From contig JAHBAA010000036.1 of NCBI GenBank assembly GCA_018385425.1, positions 1 to 35,697 of the forward strand: a DNA stretch of 35,697 bases, written 5' to 3'. Source of the stretch: Acetatifactor sp. Lineage in GTDB: Bacteria; Bacillota; Clostridia; Lachnospirales; Lachnospiraceae. This document shows positions 1-8,078 of this stretch, piece after piece. The notes below the pieces were generated by a model. That model was not told where the DNA came from. It did not search any database and saw nothing but the letters and a program-made list of their open reading frames with translations. Each line of letters opens with the position of its first letter. The stretch's first letter is position 1. Position numbers and translations under genes: made by a program.

Positions 1-584
1 CCTTCAACTGGAAGCTGCAGGCGGTAGAGGAGGGAATGGAGAGTACCTCTATTCTTGCCGCCATTGCCTCTCCGATAGCATATCTTTTGGTTCCGATCGC
101 AGGAGTTGCCGCATGGCAGCTTGCAGCGGCGGCAGTCACGGGCTTTATTGCAAAGGAAAATGTAGTCGGAACTTTGGCCGTGTGCTATGGGTTAAGTGCC
201 TTCATTGACACAGAGGAACTGGCTCTTGTGGGGGATGGAAATGCGGTGGCATCTGCCATTGCACTTACGAAAGCAGCAGCGCTTGCCTATCTGATGTTCA
301 ATCTGTTCACGCCCCCTTGCTTTGCGGCTCTTGGCGCAATGAATTCTGAGATGCAGAGCAGGAAGTGGCTGTGGGGAGGGATCGCCCTTCAGTTGGGAAC
401 CGGTTACACGGTGGCATTTCTGGTATATCAGATCGGTACGTTCCTTACAACGGGAAGTGTCGGGGCAGGATTGCTTCCCGGACTGACTGCAGTGCTTATT
501 TTTGTGGCTGCGGCAGCAGTGCTGATCCACAGAACCAACCTTCAGCTCCGATCAGAGTATGCGTTGAAGAAGGCTGCAGAGTGA
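1..584 (+). CDS. feoB: Ferrous iron transporter FeoB, C-terminal part (5' end cut by window)
   Basis: This is the tail of the FeoB inner-membrane Fe(II) transporter. The frame is open from the first bases of the window (codons begin at position 3), so the gene starts upstream; the first internal ATG at 36 is not the real start. The visible 194 residues contain the typical FeoB core segment 'GFIAKENVVGT' and a 'FTPPCFAAL' segment, and about four or five hydrophobic membrane spans. The N-terminal GTPase domain is outside the window. It is followed after 58 bases by a small Cys-rich FeoB-associated protein and then a Fur-family regulator, the usual order of a clostridial feo operon. The identification is firm; only the missing 5' part limits it. 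Confidence 0.95.
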   Translation, partial: FNWKLQAVEEGMESTSILAAIASPIAYLLVPIAGVAAWQLAAAAVTGFIAKENVVGTLAVCYGLSAFIDTEELALVGDGNAVASAIALTKAAALAYLMFNLFTPPCFAALGAMNSEMQSRKWLWGGIALQLGTGYTVAFLVYQIGTFLTTGSVGAGLLPGLTAVLIFVAAAAVLIHRTNLQLRSEYALKKAAE

Positions 585-642
585 GCGGGGACTAGTTGCC
601 GATTGCGGTATCTCATATATTGATGTTCGGAAAGGAGCAGAC

Positions 643-819
643 ATGGTAGATTTGATCGTAGCGGGAATTCTGTTGATCCTGGTAGCTGCAGCGGTTCATA
701 CTATTCGGAAAGAGAAAAAGAAAGGTGCCGGATGTATTGGGTGCCCTTCATCGGGGTGTTGTTCCGGAAGAAAGTGCTGCAATGCAGAGCCCGGCAGGTC
801 TCAGACCGCAGATAATTAA
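643..819 (+). CDS. FeoB-associated Cys-rich membrane protein
   Basis: This 58-residue protein has one N-terminal membrane span (about residues 4-19), a basic stretch (RKEKKK), then a Cys-rich tail with six cysteines in the pattern C-x2-C-x4-CC-x4-CC. That layout is the signature of the small FeoB-associated Cys-rich proteins that follow feoB in Firmicutes, and its position just after feoB supports the call. The ATG at 643 is preceded by AAAGGAG at a good distance. The cysteines face the cytoplasm if the usual positive-inside rule holds, so a role in binding iron near the FeoB pore is an inference; the family function is not settled. Confidence 0.88.
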   Translation: MVDLIVAGILLILVAAAVHTIRKEKKKGAGCIGCPSSGCCSGRKCCNAEPGRSQTADN

Positions 820-924
820 GAGGATGCCGGAAGATCGCCTGTTCAGGCATTCACGAGAAAAGGGCGTTTCATTTGTGAGAGGAAATGTAAAGTGGGAAAA
901 GATTTGGTGAGAAAGGACCGGCAG

Positions 925-1362
925 ATGACGGCGAATTATCACAGAACGAAACTGCGGAAAGAAATCGTATTACAGCGATTAAGAGAGAACGGATGCAGAA
1001 TTACAAAACAGAGGAAACTATTGTTGGATATTATTCTGCAGGAGGAATGCACAAGCTGCAAAGAGATCTACTATAAAGCGGCAGCAATTGATGCTTCCAT
1101 CGGAGCTGCAACCGTATACCGAATGATTAATCTGCTGGAGGAGATCGGTGCAATCAGCCGAAAAAATATGTATCGAATCGCATGCGATATGCGCTGTAAT
1201 AAAGAAAATGCCTGCGTGATCGCGTTGGATGATCAAACGGTCTGCAGGCTGTCATCCGGAGAATGGTATGATGTAATATCGGAAGGGCTAAGGCATCTTG
1301 GGTATGTAAGTGTGCAAAATGTTGAAGGTGTGGTTGTTGAATCTTGCGAGACAGATGATTGA
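925..1362 (+). CDS. Fur-family regulator with unusual metal-site region
   Basis: This is a Fur-superfamily regulator of 145 residues. The N-terminal winged helix is clear, with 'RITKQRKLLLDIIL' and the recognition-helix segment 'IGAATVYRMINLLEEIGAI'. The C-terminal half is not ordinary: the histidine cluster and CxxC pairs of classical Fur are absent, and the Cys residues there are arranged as 'CDMRC', 'NACVIAL' and 'TVC'. The ATG at 925 follows GAAAGGA by 7 bases. A GTG at 892, with GAGAGG upstream, would add 11 residues and cannot be excluded. Its place at the end of the feo operon suggests that it controls ferrous-iron uptake, but the signal it senses may differ from Fe(II)-Fur. Confidence 0.85.
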   Translation: MTANYHRTKLRKEIVLQRLRENGCRITKQRKLLLDIILQEECTSCKEIYYKAAAIDASIGAATVYRMINLLEEIGAISRKNMYRIACDMRCNKENACVIALDDQTVCRLSSGEWYDVISEGLRHLGYVSVQNVEGVVVESCETDD

Positions 1363-1383
1363 GATAGTATGACCGGAATCTTT

Positions 1384-1413
1384 GGCTTCCCTCTTCGGAG
1401 GGGAGCCTTTTTT
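1384..1413 (+). terminator. Rho-independent terminator after the Fur gene
   Basis: A 10-bp stem (1384-1393 paired with 1398-1407, one G-T wobble) closes on a TTCG tetraloop and is followed by six T residues. It ends the feo operon and separates it from uvrB. Confidence 0.92.
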
Positions 1414-1485
1414 GTCCCGAGAAAACTAAGCCGGAAGGGACAGACAAAAAGCCGGAAAACACCGTCCCAGTGGTACAACATTTTA

Positions 1486-1499
1486 CGAACAAATGTTTG
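1486..1499 (+). promoter_or_regulatory. LexA (SOS) box upstream of uvrB
   Basis: The sequence CGAACAAATGTTTG matches the Gram-positive LexA/DinR consensus CGAAC-RNRY-GTTYC at every position but the last. It lies about 10 bases upstream of the proposed uvrB -35 region, as expected for SOS control of excision repair. LexA itself is not in the window. Confidence 0.78.
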
Positions 1500-1508
1500 G
1501 CAATTCTC

Positions 1509-1537
1509 TGTACTTTTCCACGGAACTGTGGTATAAT
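1509..1537 (+). promoter_or_regulatory. uvrB promoter, extended -10
   Basis: A perfect TATAAT (1532-1537) is preceded by TGG, giving an extended -10 element. A weak -35 (TGTACT, 1509-1514, 3 of 6 matches) sits 17 bases upstream. The extended -10 probably makes up for the poor -35. Confidence 0.7.
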
Positions 1538-1592
1538 AAGGAGTATTGTGAGTGAAAGCTCCTTTTTCATAGATTTTGGAGGTGAATACTTC

Positions 1593-3578
1593 ATGGAATT
1601 CAAGCTTCACAGCCCGTATCAGCCCACCGGCGACCAGCCGGAAGCGATTCGGGAGCTGGTACAGGGGTTTCGGGATGGCAATCAGTTTCAGACCCTGCTG
1701 GGTGTCACCGGCTCCGGTAAGACCTTTACCATGGCCAATGTGATCGCGGCATTAAACAAGCCAACCTTGGTCATTGCCCACAATAAGACGCTGGCAGGCC
1801 AGCTGTACGGCGAGTTTAAGGAATTTTTCCCGGAGAATGCGGTAGAATATTTTGTGTCCTACTATGATTATTATCAGCCGGAGGCTTATGTGCCTTCTTC
1901 TGACACGTATATCGCCAAGGACTCCTCCATCAATGATGAGATCGACAAGCTGCGTCTGTCTGCCACGGCATCGCTGACGGAGCGCAGGGACGTGGTGGTG
2001 GTGGCCAGTGTGTCCTGTATATACGGTCTGGGCAGCCCGGAGGAATTCGAGGGGATGTCCGTCTCCCTGCGCCCGGGTATGACCAAGGACAGAGACCAGG
2101 TACTGCGGGAGCTGGTGGATATTCAGTATTCGCGCAATGATCTGGATCTGCAGCGCGGCTGCTTTCGCGTGCGGGGTGATGTGGTGGAGGTGTTCCCTGC
2201 CCAGGGAGGTGATTACTATATCCGCATTGAGTTTTTCGGGGACGAGATCGACCGGATCGCTCAGGTGGAGCCTTTGACCGGTAAGCTTCATGCGACCCTG
2301 AATCATATCATTATCTACCCTGCTTCCCACTATGTAGTCTCCATGGATAAAATCAGGCTGGCCTGCGACAATATCGAGAAGGAACTGGAGGAGCGGGTAA
2401 AGTATTTCAAAGGGGAGGACAAGCTGATCGAGGCCCAGAGGATCTCCGAGCGCACCAATTTCGACATCGAGATGCTGCGGGAGACCGGTTTCTGTTCCGG
2501 CATCGAGAACTACTCCAGACATTTGAATCTGATGCCTCCCGGGGCACCACCGATGACGCTGATGGATTTCTTCCGAGATGATTTTCTGATCATCATCGAT
2601 GAGTCTCATATGACCATCCCGCAGATCAGAGGAATGTATGCCGGTGACCGTTCCAGAAAGCAGACGCTGGTGGACTATGGCTTTCGTCTGCCCTCCGCAT
2701 TGGACAACAGACCCTTGAACTTCAGCGAGTTTGAGGAGCATATCGATCAGATGCTGTTTGTGTCCGCCACCCCTTCCGACTATGAGGCAGAGCATGAGTT
2801 GCTCCGCACCGAGCAGATCATCCGTCCCACCGGGCTGTTGGATCCCAAGGTGGATGTGCGTCCGGTAGAGGGGCAGATCGACGACCTGATCGGCGAGGTG
2901 CGGAAGGAGACGGAGAAGGGAAGCAAGGTGCTGATCACTACCCTGACCAAGCGGATGGCGGAGGATCTCACCGACTATATGAAGGAAGTGGGCATCCGGG
3001 TGAAGTATCTGCACTCCGACATCGATACCCTGGAGCGTGCTCAGATCATCCGCGATATGCGTATGGATGTGTTTGACGTGCTGGTGGGAATCAACCTGCT
3101 GCGAGAAGGATTGGATATCCCGGAGATCTCTCTGGTTGCCATCCTGGATGCGGATAAGGAGGGATTCCTGCGAAGTGCCACCTCTCTGATCCAGACCATT
3201 GGACGTGCGGCCCGCAATGCGGATGGCCACGTGATCATGTACGCGGACAAGATCACCGATTCCATGCGGATCGCGCTGGATGAGACCAACAGGCGCCGCG
3301 AGATCCAGATGAAGTACAATGAAACCCACGGAATCACGCCGACCACCATCAAGAAGGCGGTGCGTGAGCTGATCAGCATCTCCAAGGTGATCGCGAAAGA
3401 GGAGATGCAGTTTGAGAAGGATCCCGAGTCCATGAGCCGCAAGGAGCTGGAGAAGCTTATCGAGAAGGTGAAGAAGAGTATGCAGAAGGCGGCTGCGGAA
3501 TTGAACTTCGAGGCTGCCGCAGAGCTGCGTGACAAGATGGTAGAACTGAAGAAGAAGCTGGAAGAACTGGAGGAGTAG
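1593..3578 (+). CDS. uvrB: Excinuclease ABC subunit B
   Basis: UvrB is the DNA-damage-verifying helicase-like subunit of nucleotide excision repair; it receives damaged DNA from UvrA and recruits the UvrC nuclease. The 661-residue length is normal. Visible landmarks are Walker A GVTGSGKT (residues 37-44), the damage-gripping beta-hairpin region around '[18 protein letters not shown]', the helicase motif '[11 protein letters not shown]', the motif VI region 'QTIGRAARN', and a C-terminal UVR coiled-coil that binds UvrA/UvrC. The ATG at 1593 follows GGAGGT by 9 bases; an upstream in-frame extension would read through the promoter and is rejected. A LexA-type box upstream predicts SOS induction. 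A pseudogene and then uvrA follow, so uvrB and uvrA are probably co-transcribed. Confidence 0.98.
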   Translation: MEFKLHSPYQPTGDQPEAIRELVQGFRDGNQFQTLLGVTGSGKTFTMANVIAALNKPTLVIAHNKTLAGQLYGEFKEFFPENAVEYFVSYYDYYQPEAYVPSSDTYIAKDSSINDEIDKLRLSATASLTERRDVVVVASVSCIYGLGSPEEFEGMSVSLRPGMTKDRDQVLRELVDIQYSRNDLDLQRGCFRVRGDVVEVFPAQGGDYYIRIEFFGDEIDRIAQVEPLTGKLHATLNHIIIYPASHYVVSMDKIRLACDNIEKELEERVKYFKGEDKLIEAQRISERTNFDIEMLRETGFCSGIENYSRHLNLMPPGAPPMTLMDFFRDDFLIIIDESHMTIPQIRGMYAGDRSRKQTLVDYGFRLPSALDNRPLNFSEFEEHIDQMLFVSATPSDYEAEHELLRTEQIIRPTGLLDPKVDVRPVEGQIDDLIGEVRKETEKGSKVLITTLTKRMAEDLTDYMKEVGIRVKYLHSDIDTLERAQIIRDMRMDVFDVLVGINLLREGLDIPEISLVAILDADKEGFLRSATSLIQTIGRAARNADGHVIMYADKITDSMRIALDETNRRREIQMKYNETHGITPTTIKKAVRELISISKVIAKEEMQFEKDPESMSRKELEKLIEKVKKSMQKAAAELNFEAAAELRDKMVELKKKLEELEE

Positions 3579-3580
3579 GT

Positions 3581-3930
3581 GTGGTTTATCTGTCAGAATT
3601 TCATTTCCCGAGCCGGGAAACGGAGTATGATTTTATGTTCGGCATCAAGCGAACCTGCTGCAGGACAGCGGACTGTATCTCTTGGATGAGCCGGAGAACA
3701 GTCTGTCTCCGGAGAAGCAGCTGGAGCTGTGTCAATTCCTGGAGGAAAGCGCCAGATTCTTTCGGTGTCAGCTGATCATCGCCACCCATTCTCCGTTTCT
3801 GCTTGCAATGCGGGGAGCGAAGATCTATGATTTTGACCAGGATCCGGTGGATGTGAAGCCATGGACGGAGCTTGCAAATGTGCGGATGTACTTTGATTTT
3901 TTTCAAAAGCATGCAGGGGAGTTTGACTGA
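3581..3930 (+). pseudogene. Predicted AAA/ABC-type ATPase, internally deleted and frameshifted
   Basis: This is a remnant of a predicted ATPase gene of roughly 230-250 codons (COG3910-like; family size from memory). A GTG at 3581, with GGAGGAG from the uvrB tail as ribosome site, opens a frame reading 'VYLSEFHFPSRETEYDF' and 'MFGIKRTC', like the family N-terminus. From about 3643 the family sequence continues in another frame: 'HQANLLQDSGLYLLDEPENS', then the Walker B region and the H-loop 'IIATHSPFLLAM', ending at 3930. The middle, including Walker A, is missing, so no working ATPase can be made. The junction lies within about 3641-3663, where both frames read family-like residues, which suggests deletion between short repeats. 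Translation from the GTG alone stops at 3775. Confidence 0.75.
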
Positions 3931-4015
3931 GCGCCGGGAATCTGAGGGGCAGGAAGCGGTTTCGCTTACTGCGTTGTCCCGCCGGGTTATGATGAGAGAA
4001 TAAATGAGGTTTATT

Positions 4016-6883
4016 ATGGAAACAGAAGCAGTGAAGATCCTGCCCAAGAGGCAGGCACAGGAATTTATTAAGATCAGAGGTGCCAATGAGCACAATCTGA
4101 AAAATATAGACGTGGACATTCCCAGAAATCAGCTTGTGGTTCTGACAGGCATGTCAGGTTCCGGCAAGTCCTCTCTGGCATTTGATACGATCTATGCGGA
4201 GGGGCAGAGACGGTACATGGAATCCCTGTCCTCCTATGCCAGACAGTTCCTGGGACAGATGGAGAAACCAAATGTGGAGCGGATCGACGGGCTGTCCCCG
4301 GCGATCTCCATCGACCAGAAGTCTACCAACCGCAATCCCCGTTCCACGGTGGGTACCGTGACGGAAATCTACGATTATTTCCGTCTGCTGTATGCCAGAG
4401 TGGGCACGCCCCATTGCCCCAACTGCGGAAGAGAGATCGCCCGACAGACGGTGGATCAGATGGTGGATAAGATCACGGAGCTGCCGGAGGGAACGAAGAT
4501 CCAGCTGTTGGCCCCTGTGGTCAGAGGGCGCAAGGGTCAGCATGAGAAGGTGCTGGAGCGGGCCAAGAAGAGCGGTTATGTGCGTGTGCGCATCGACGGC
4601 AGTCTCTATGAGCTGACGGAGGAGATCACGCTGGACAAGAATATCAAGCATAATATAGAGATCATCGTGGACAGACTGGTGGTGAAGGATGGAATCTCCA
4701 GGCGTCTGGCGGATTCCATCGAGAACGTGCTGGCGCTTTCCGATGGGGTGTTGATGGTGGACGTGATCGGCGGAGAGACCATGACCTTCAGCCAGAGCTT
4801 TTCCTGCCCGGACTGCGGCATCGGCATCAGCGAGATCGAGCCCAGAAGCTTTTCCTTCAACAATCCATTCGGTGCCTGCCCGGAGTGCTTCGGACTGGGC
4901 TATAAGATGGAGTTTGACGTGAATCTGATGATTCCGGATCGGAGACTGAGCATCAACAAGGGGGCCATCGCGGTGACCGGCTGGCAGTCCTGCACCGACA
5001 GCAAGAGCTTTACCAATGCACTGCTGCAGGCCCTGTGCAAGGAGTACCATTTTGATTTGGATACTCCTTTCGAGGAATACCCGGAGAAGGTTCAGTATGT
5101 GCTGCTCCACGGTACCGATGGCAGGAAGGTGGATGTGCACTATGAGGGCCAGCGGGGAAGAGGAGTGTACCCTACCGCTTTCGAGGGTCTGGTGGAAAAT
5201 GTGGAGAGACGATATAAGGAGACCTTCTCTGAGTCTATGAAGCAGGAGTATGAGTCCTTCATGCAGTTTACCCCCTGTAAGTTATGTAAGGGGATGAGAC
5301 TGAAGAAGGAATCTCTGGCGGTGACGGTATGCGGCAAGAACATTTATGAGATCACGGCCATGTCCATCCGGGAACTGAAGGCTTATCTGGAGGAGATGAA
5401 ACTGACGGAGCAGCAGAAGCTGATCGGCAGACAGATCCTGAAGGAGATCCGCGCCAGGGTGGGATTCCTTTCCGATGTAGGTCTGGAGTATCTGTCCCTT
5501 GCCAGAGCGACAGCCACGCTGTCCGGCGGAGAGGCTCAGCGCATCCGACTGGCCACCCAGATCGGTTCCGGGCTGGTGGGCGTGTGTTATATTCTGGACG
5601 AGCCCAGTATCGGCCTGCACCAGCGGGACAACGATAAATTGCTGGCCACTCTGAAGAGTTTGAGAGATCTGGGGAATACTCTGATCGTGGTAGAGCATGA
5701 CGAGGATACCATGCTGGCCGCAGACTATATCGTAGATATCGGGCCCGGCGCCGGTTCCCACGGCGGAGAAGTAGTGGCCTGCGGCACGGCAGAGGAGATC
5801 ATGCAGGTTCCGGAGTCCGTTACCGGTCAGTATCTGTCCGGTGTGAAGAAGATCCCGGTACCGGCAAGCCGCAGAACACCTTCCGGCTGGCTGACCGTGC
5901 TGGGGGCTGCCGAGAACAACCTGAAGAACATTGATGTGAAGATACCCTTGGGCGTGATGACTTGTGTGACAGGTGTGTCAGGTTCCGGCAAGAGTTCTCT
6001 GGTGAACGAGATCCTGTACAAGCATCTTGCCAGAGACTTAAACAGAGCACGCTGTATCCCCGGAAAGCATCGGGGGATCGAGGGGATGGAGCAGCTGGAC
6101 AAGGTGATCGATATCGATCAGTCCCCCATCGGACGCACCCCCAGATCCAACCCGGCCACTTATACCGGCGTGTTTGACCAGATCCGGGATTTGTTTGCTG
6201 CCACCGCCGAAGCCAAGGCAAAGGTGTATACAAAGGGACGTTTCAGCTTCAATGTCAAGGGCGGCCGGTGCGAGGCCTGCGGCGGAGACGGTATCATCAA
6301 GATCGAGATGCACTTCCTGCCCGATGTGTACGTGCCCTGCGAGGTCTGCGGCGGAAAGCGCTACAATCGTGAGACGCTGGATGTGAAATATAAGGGTAAG
6401 AGTATTTTCGATGTGCTGGATATGACAGTGGAGGAGGCACTGCCCTTCTTTGAGAATATGCCTTCCATTCGCAATAAGATCCAGACTCTCTATGATGTGG
6501 GATTGTCCTATGTAAAGCTGGGGCAGCCCTCCACCACCCTGTCCGGCGGAGAAGCCCAGCGGATCAAGCTTGCCACGGAGCTGTCCAAGCGCAGCACCGG
6601 CAAGACCATCTATATTCTGGATGAGCCTACGACGGGTCTGCATTTTGCGGACGTTCACAAGCTGGTGGAGATTCTCCATCGTCTGGCGGACAACGGCAAC
6701 ACGGTGGTGGTCATCGAGCACAATCTGGATGTGATCAAGACGGCAGATTATCTCATCGACATCGGACCGGAAGGAGGAGACAGAGGCGGTACCGTTATCG
6801 CGCAGGGTACTCCGGAGCAGGTAGCGGCTTGCCCGGGATCCTACACGGGACAGTATGTGAAGCGGATGCTGGAGAAGGATTAG
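4016..6883 (+). CDS. uvrA: Excinuclease ABC subunit A
   Basis: UvrA is the damage-recognition ATPase of nucleotide excision repair and works as a dimer with UvrB. The protein has 955 residues and two ABC modules. The first Walker A is GMSGSGKS (residues 45-52) and the second GVSGSGKS (about 653-660). Both signature motifs are present ('[14 protein letters not shown]' and '[14 protein letters not shown]') with Walker B/H-loop regions '[14 protein letters not shown]' and '[14 protein letters not shown]'. Zinc-binding Cys pairs appear as CPNC, CPDC with CPEC, CKLC, and the C-terminal CEAC with CEVC. ATG 4016 is chosen because TGAGGT ends 5 bases before it; ATG 4004 in the same frame has a poorer site. 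The gene lies behind uvrB with only the decayed ATPase between them. Confidence 0.98.
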   Translation: METEAVKILPKRQAQEFIKIRGANEHNLKNIDVDIPRNQLVVLTGMSGSGKSSLAFDTIYAEGQRRYMESLSSYARQFLGQMEKPNVERIDGLSPAISIDQKSTNRNPRSTVGTVTEIYDYFRLLYARVGTPHCPNCGREIARQTVDQMVDKITELPEGTKIQLLAPVVRGRKGQHEKVLERAKKSGYVRVRIDGSLYELTEEITLDKNIKHNIEIIVDRLVVKDGISRRLADSIENVLALSDGVLMVDVIGGETMTFSQSFSCPDCGIGISEIEPRSFSFNNPFGACPECFGLGYKMEFDVNLMIPDRRLSINKGAIAVTGWQSCTDSKSFTNALLQALCKEYHFDLDTPFEEYPEKVQYVLLHGTDGRKVDVHYEGQRGRGVYPTAFEGLVENVERRYKETFSESMKQEYESFMQFTPCKLCKGMRLKKESLAVTVCGKNIYEITAMSIRELKAYLEEMKLTEQQKLIGRQILKEIRARVGFLSDVGLEYLSLARATATLSGGEAQRIRLATQIGSGLVGVCYILDEPSIGLHQRDNDKLLATLKSLRDLGNTLIVVEHDEDTMLAADYIVDIGPGAGSHGGEVVACGTAEEIMQVPESVTGQYLSGVKKIPVPASRRTPSGWLTVLGAAENNLKNIDVKIPLGVMTCVTGVSGSGKSSLVNEILYKHLARDLNRARCIPGKHRGIEGMEQLDKVIDIDQSPIGRTPRSNPATYTGVFDQIRDLFAATAEAKAKVYTKGRFSFNVKGGRCEACGGDGIIKIEMHFLPDVYVPCEVCGGKRYNRETLDVKYKGKSIFDVLDMTVEEALPFFENMPSIRNKIQTLYDVGLSYVKLGQPSTTLSGGEAQRIKLATELSKRSTGKTIYILDEPTTGLHFADVHKLVEILHRLADNGNTVVVIEHNLDVIKTADYLIDIGPEGGDRGGTVIAQGTPEQVAACPGSYTGQYVKRMLEKD

Positions 6884-6925
6884 TTTGCATTCTGTAAAGA
6901 TTTTCTTAATTTTTGGAAAACCTCT

Positions 6926-6953
6926 TTGACATTGTGGAATTCTACTGTATAAT
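6926..6953 (+). promoter_or_regulatory. Strong sigma-A promoter for the mreB-like gene
   Basis: A consensus TTGACA (6926-6931) and a consensus TATAAT (6948-6953) are separated by 16 bases. The predicted leader of about 60 bases contains a small 6-bp inverted repeat (GCGTTT 6961-6966 and AAACGC 6977-6982) with no clear function. Confidence 0.9.
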
Positions 6954-7021
6954 ATAGATTGCGTTTTCAGACAAAGAAACGCCTTTTATACGTAGATTCT
7001 TAAACGGGAAGGAGTACATTT

Positions 7022-8020
7022 GTGATGCAGTGTACAGATATTGGAATCGATTTGGGTACTGCCAGCATTCTGGTGTACATCAGAGGCAAGGGCGTTGTCC
7101 TGAAGGAGCCCTCTGTTGTCGCTTTTGATAGAGATACGAATAAGATTAAGGCCATTGGTGAGGATGCAAGACTGATGCTGGGACGAACCCCCGGCAACAT
7201 TGTTGCGGTCAGACCCCTTCGTCAGGGTGTGATCTCAGACTACACCGTCACTGAGAAGATGATGAAATATTTCATCCAGAAGGCAATGGGAAGACGTGCT
7301 TTCCGGAAGCCCCGTATCGCTGTCTGTGTGCCCAGCGGTGTCACAGAGGTGGAGAAGAAGGCAGTGGAGGATGCTACCTATCAGGCAGGAGCGAGAGAGG
7401 TCTCCATCATCGAGGAGCCCATTGCGGCTGCCATCGGTGCGGGCATCGATATCTCCAAGCCCTGCGGCAATATGATCGTGGATATCGGCGGAGGCACCTC
7501 CGATATCGCAGTGATCTCTCTGGGAGGAACCGTTGTCAGCGCTTCCATCAAGATCGCAGGGGACGATTTCGACGAGGCCATCGTGCGCTATATGCGTAAG
7601 AAGCACAATCTGCTCATCGGTGAGAGAACCGCTGAGGATATTAAGATCAAGGTTGGCTCCTGCTACCACAGAGCAGAGCCGGATTATATGGATGTGAGAG
7701 GCCGTAATCTTGTGACCGGTCTGCCCAAGACAGTTCAGGTTTCCTCTGAGGAGACAGAGGAAGCGCTTCGGGAGACGACCGCACAGATCGTGGAGACGAT
7801 TCACAGCGTTCTGGAGAAGACCCCGCCCGAGCTGGCAGCGGATATCGCTGACAGGGGCATCGTGCTGACCGGAGGCGGCAGCCTGCTTCGCGGACTGGAG
7901 GATCTGATCTATGAGAAGACCGGAATCAACACGATGACAGCGGAGGATCCTATGACGGCGGTGGCGATCGGTACAGGAAAGTATGTGGAGTTTTTGTCCG
8001 GATACAGAGAGAACTATTAG
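7022..8020 (+). CDS. mreB: MreB-family actin-like cell-shape protein
   Basis: MreB proteins form membrane-bound filaments that guide cylindrical cell-wall synthesis. The 332 residues carry actin-fold landmarks: phosphate-1 loop DLGTAS near the N-terminus, 'VCVPSGVTEVEKKAV', 'IIEEPIAAAIGAG', phosphate-2 loop 'DIGGGTSDIAVIS', and the adenosine motif 'VLTGGGSLLRG'. The start is either GTG 7022 (7 bases after AAGGAG) or ATG 7025 (10 bases); GTG has the better spacing. The gene has its own near-consensus promoter and terminator, so it looks monocistronic. mreC and mreD do not follow, as they would in a classical mreBCD operon, so it may be an Mbl- or MreBH-type paralogue; the sequence alone does not settle which. 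Confidence 0.93.
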   Translation: MMQCTDIGIDLGTASILVYIRGKGVVLKEPSVVAFDRDTNKIKAIGEDARLMLGRTPGNIVAVRPLRQGVISDYTVTEKMMKYFIQKAMGRRAFRKPRIAVCVPSGVTEVEKKAVEDATYQAGAREVSIIEEPIAAAIGAGIDISKPCGNMIVDIGGGTSDIAVISLGGTVVSASIKIAGDDFDEAIVRYMRKKHNLLIGERTAEDIKIKVGSCYHRAEPDYMDVRGRNLVTGLPKTVQVSSEETEEALRETTAQIVETIHSVLEKTPPELAADIADRGIVLTGGGSLLRGLEDLIYEKTGINTMTAEDPMTAVAIGTGKYVEFLSGYRENY

Positions 8021-8031
8021 ACATAGGAGAA

Positions 8032-8067
8032 ATAGGCTGCTTGGCTGACAGGCAGCCTATCTTTTTT
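8032..8067 (+). terminator. Rho-independent terminator after mreB
   Basis: A perfect 9-bp stem (ATAGGCTGC 8032-8040 with GCAGCCTAT 8052-8060) and an 11-base loop are followed by CTTTTTT. The T-run leads straight into the recD2 ribosome site, so recD2 transcription depends on read-through or on a promoter not recognised here. Confidence 0.88.
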
Positions 8068-8078
8068 AGGAGTTGCGA

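Noticed and set aside
1752-3329. Long open frame on the - strand opposite uvrB (525 codons)
   Set aside because: It mirrors the uvrB codons, has low-complexity His/Gln/Leu-rich composition, and no ribosome site or family motif.
3931-4015. Independent uvrA promoter (TATGAT at 3988)
   Set aside because: A -10-like hexamer exists but the -35 at 17 bases (CTTACT) matches only 3 of 6 and there is no extended -10; read-through from uvrB is simpler.
4154-5140. - strand open frame opposite uvrA
   Set aside because: Same reason: composition typical of antisense frames and no recognisable domain.
6961-6982. Small inverted repeat in the mreB leader as a terminator or riboswitch
   Set aside because: Only a 6-bp stem, followed by a mixed CTTTTAT; too weak to claim.
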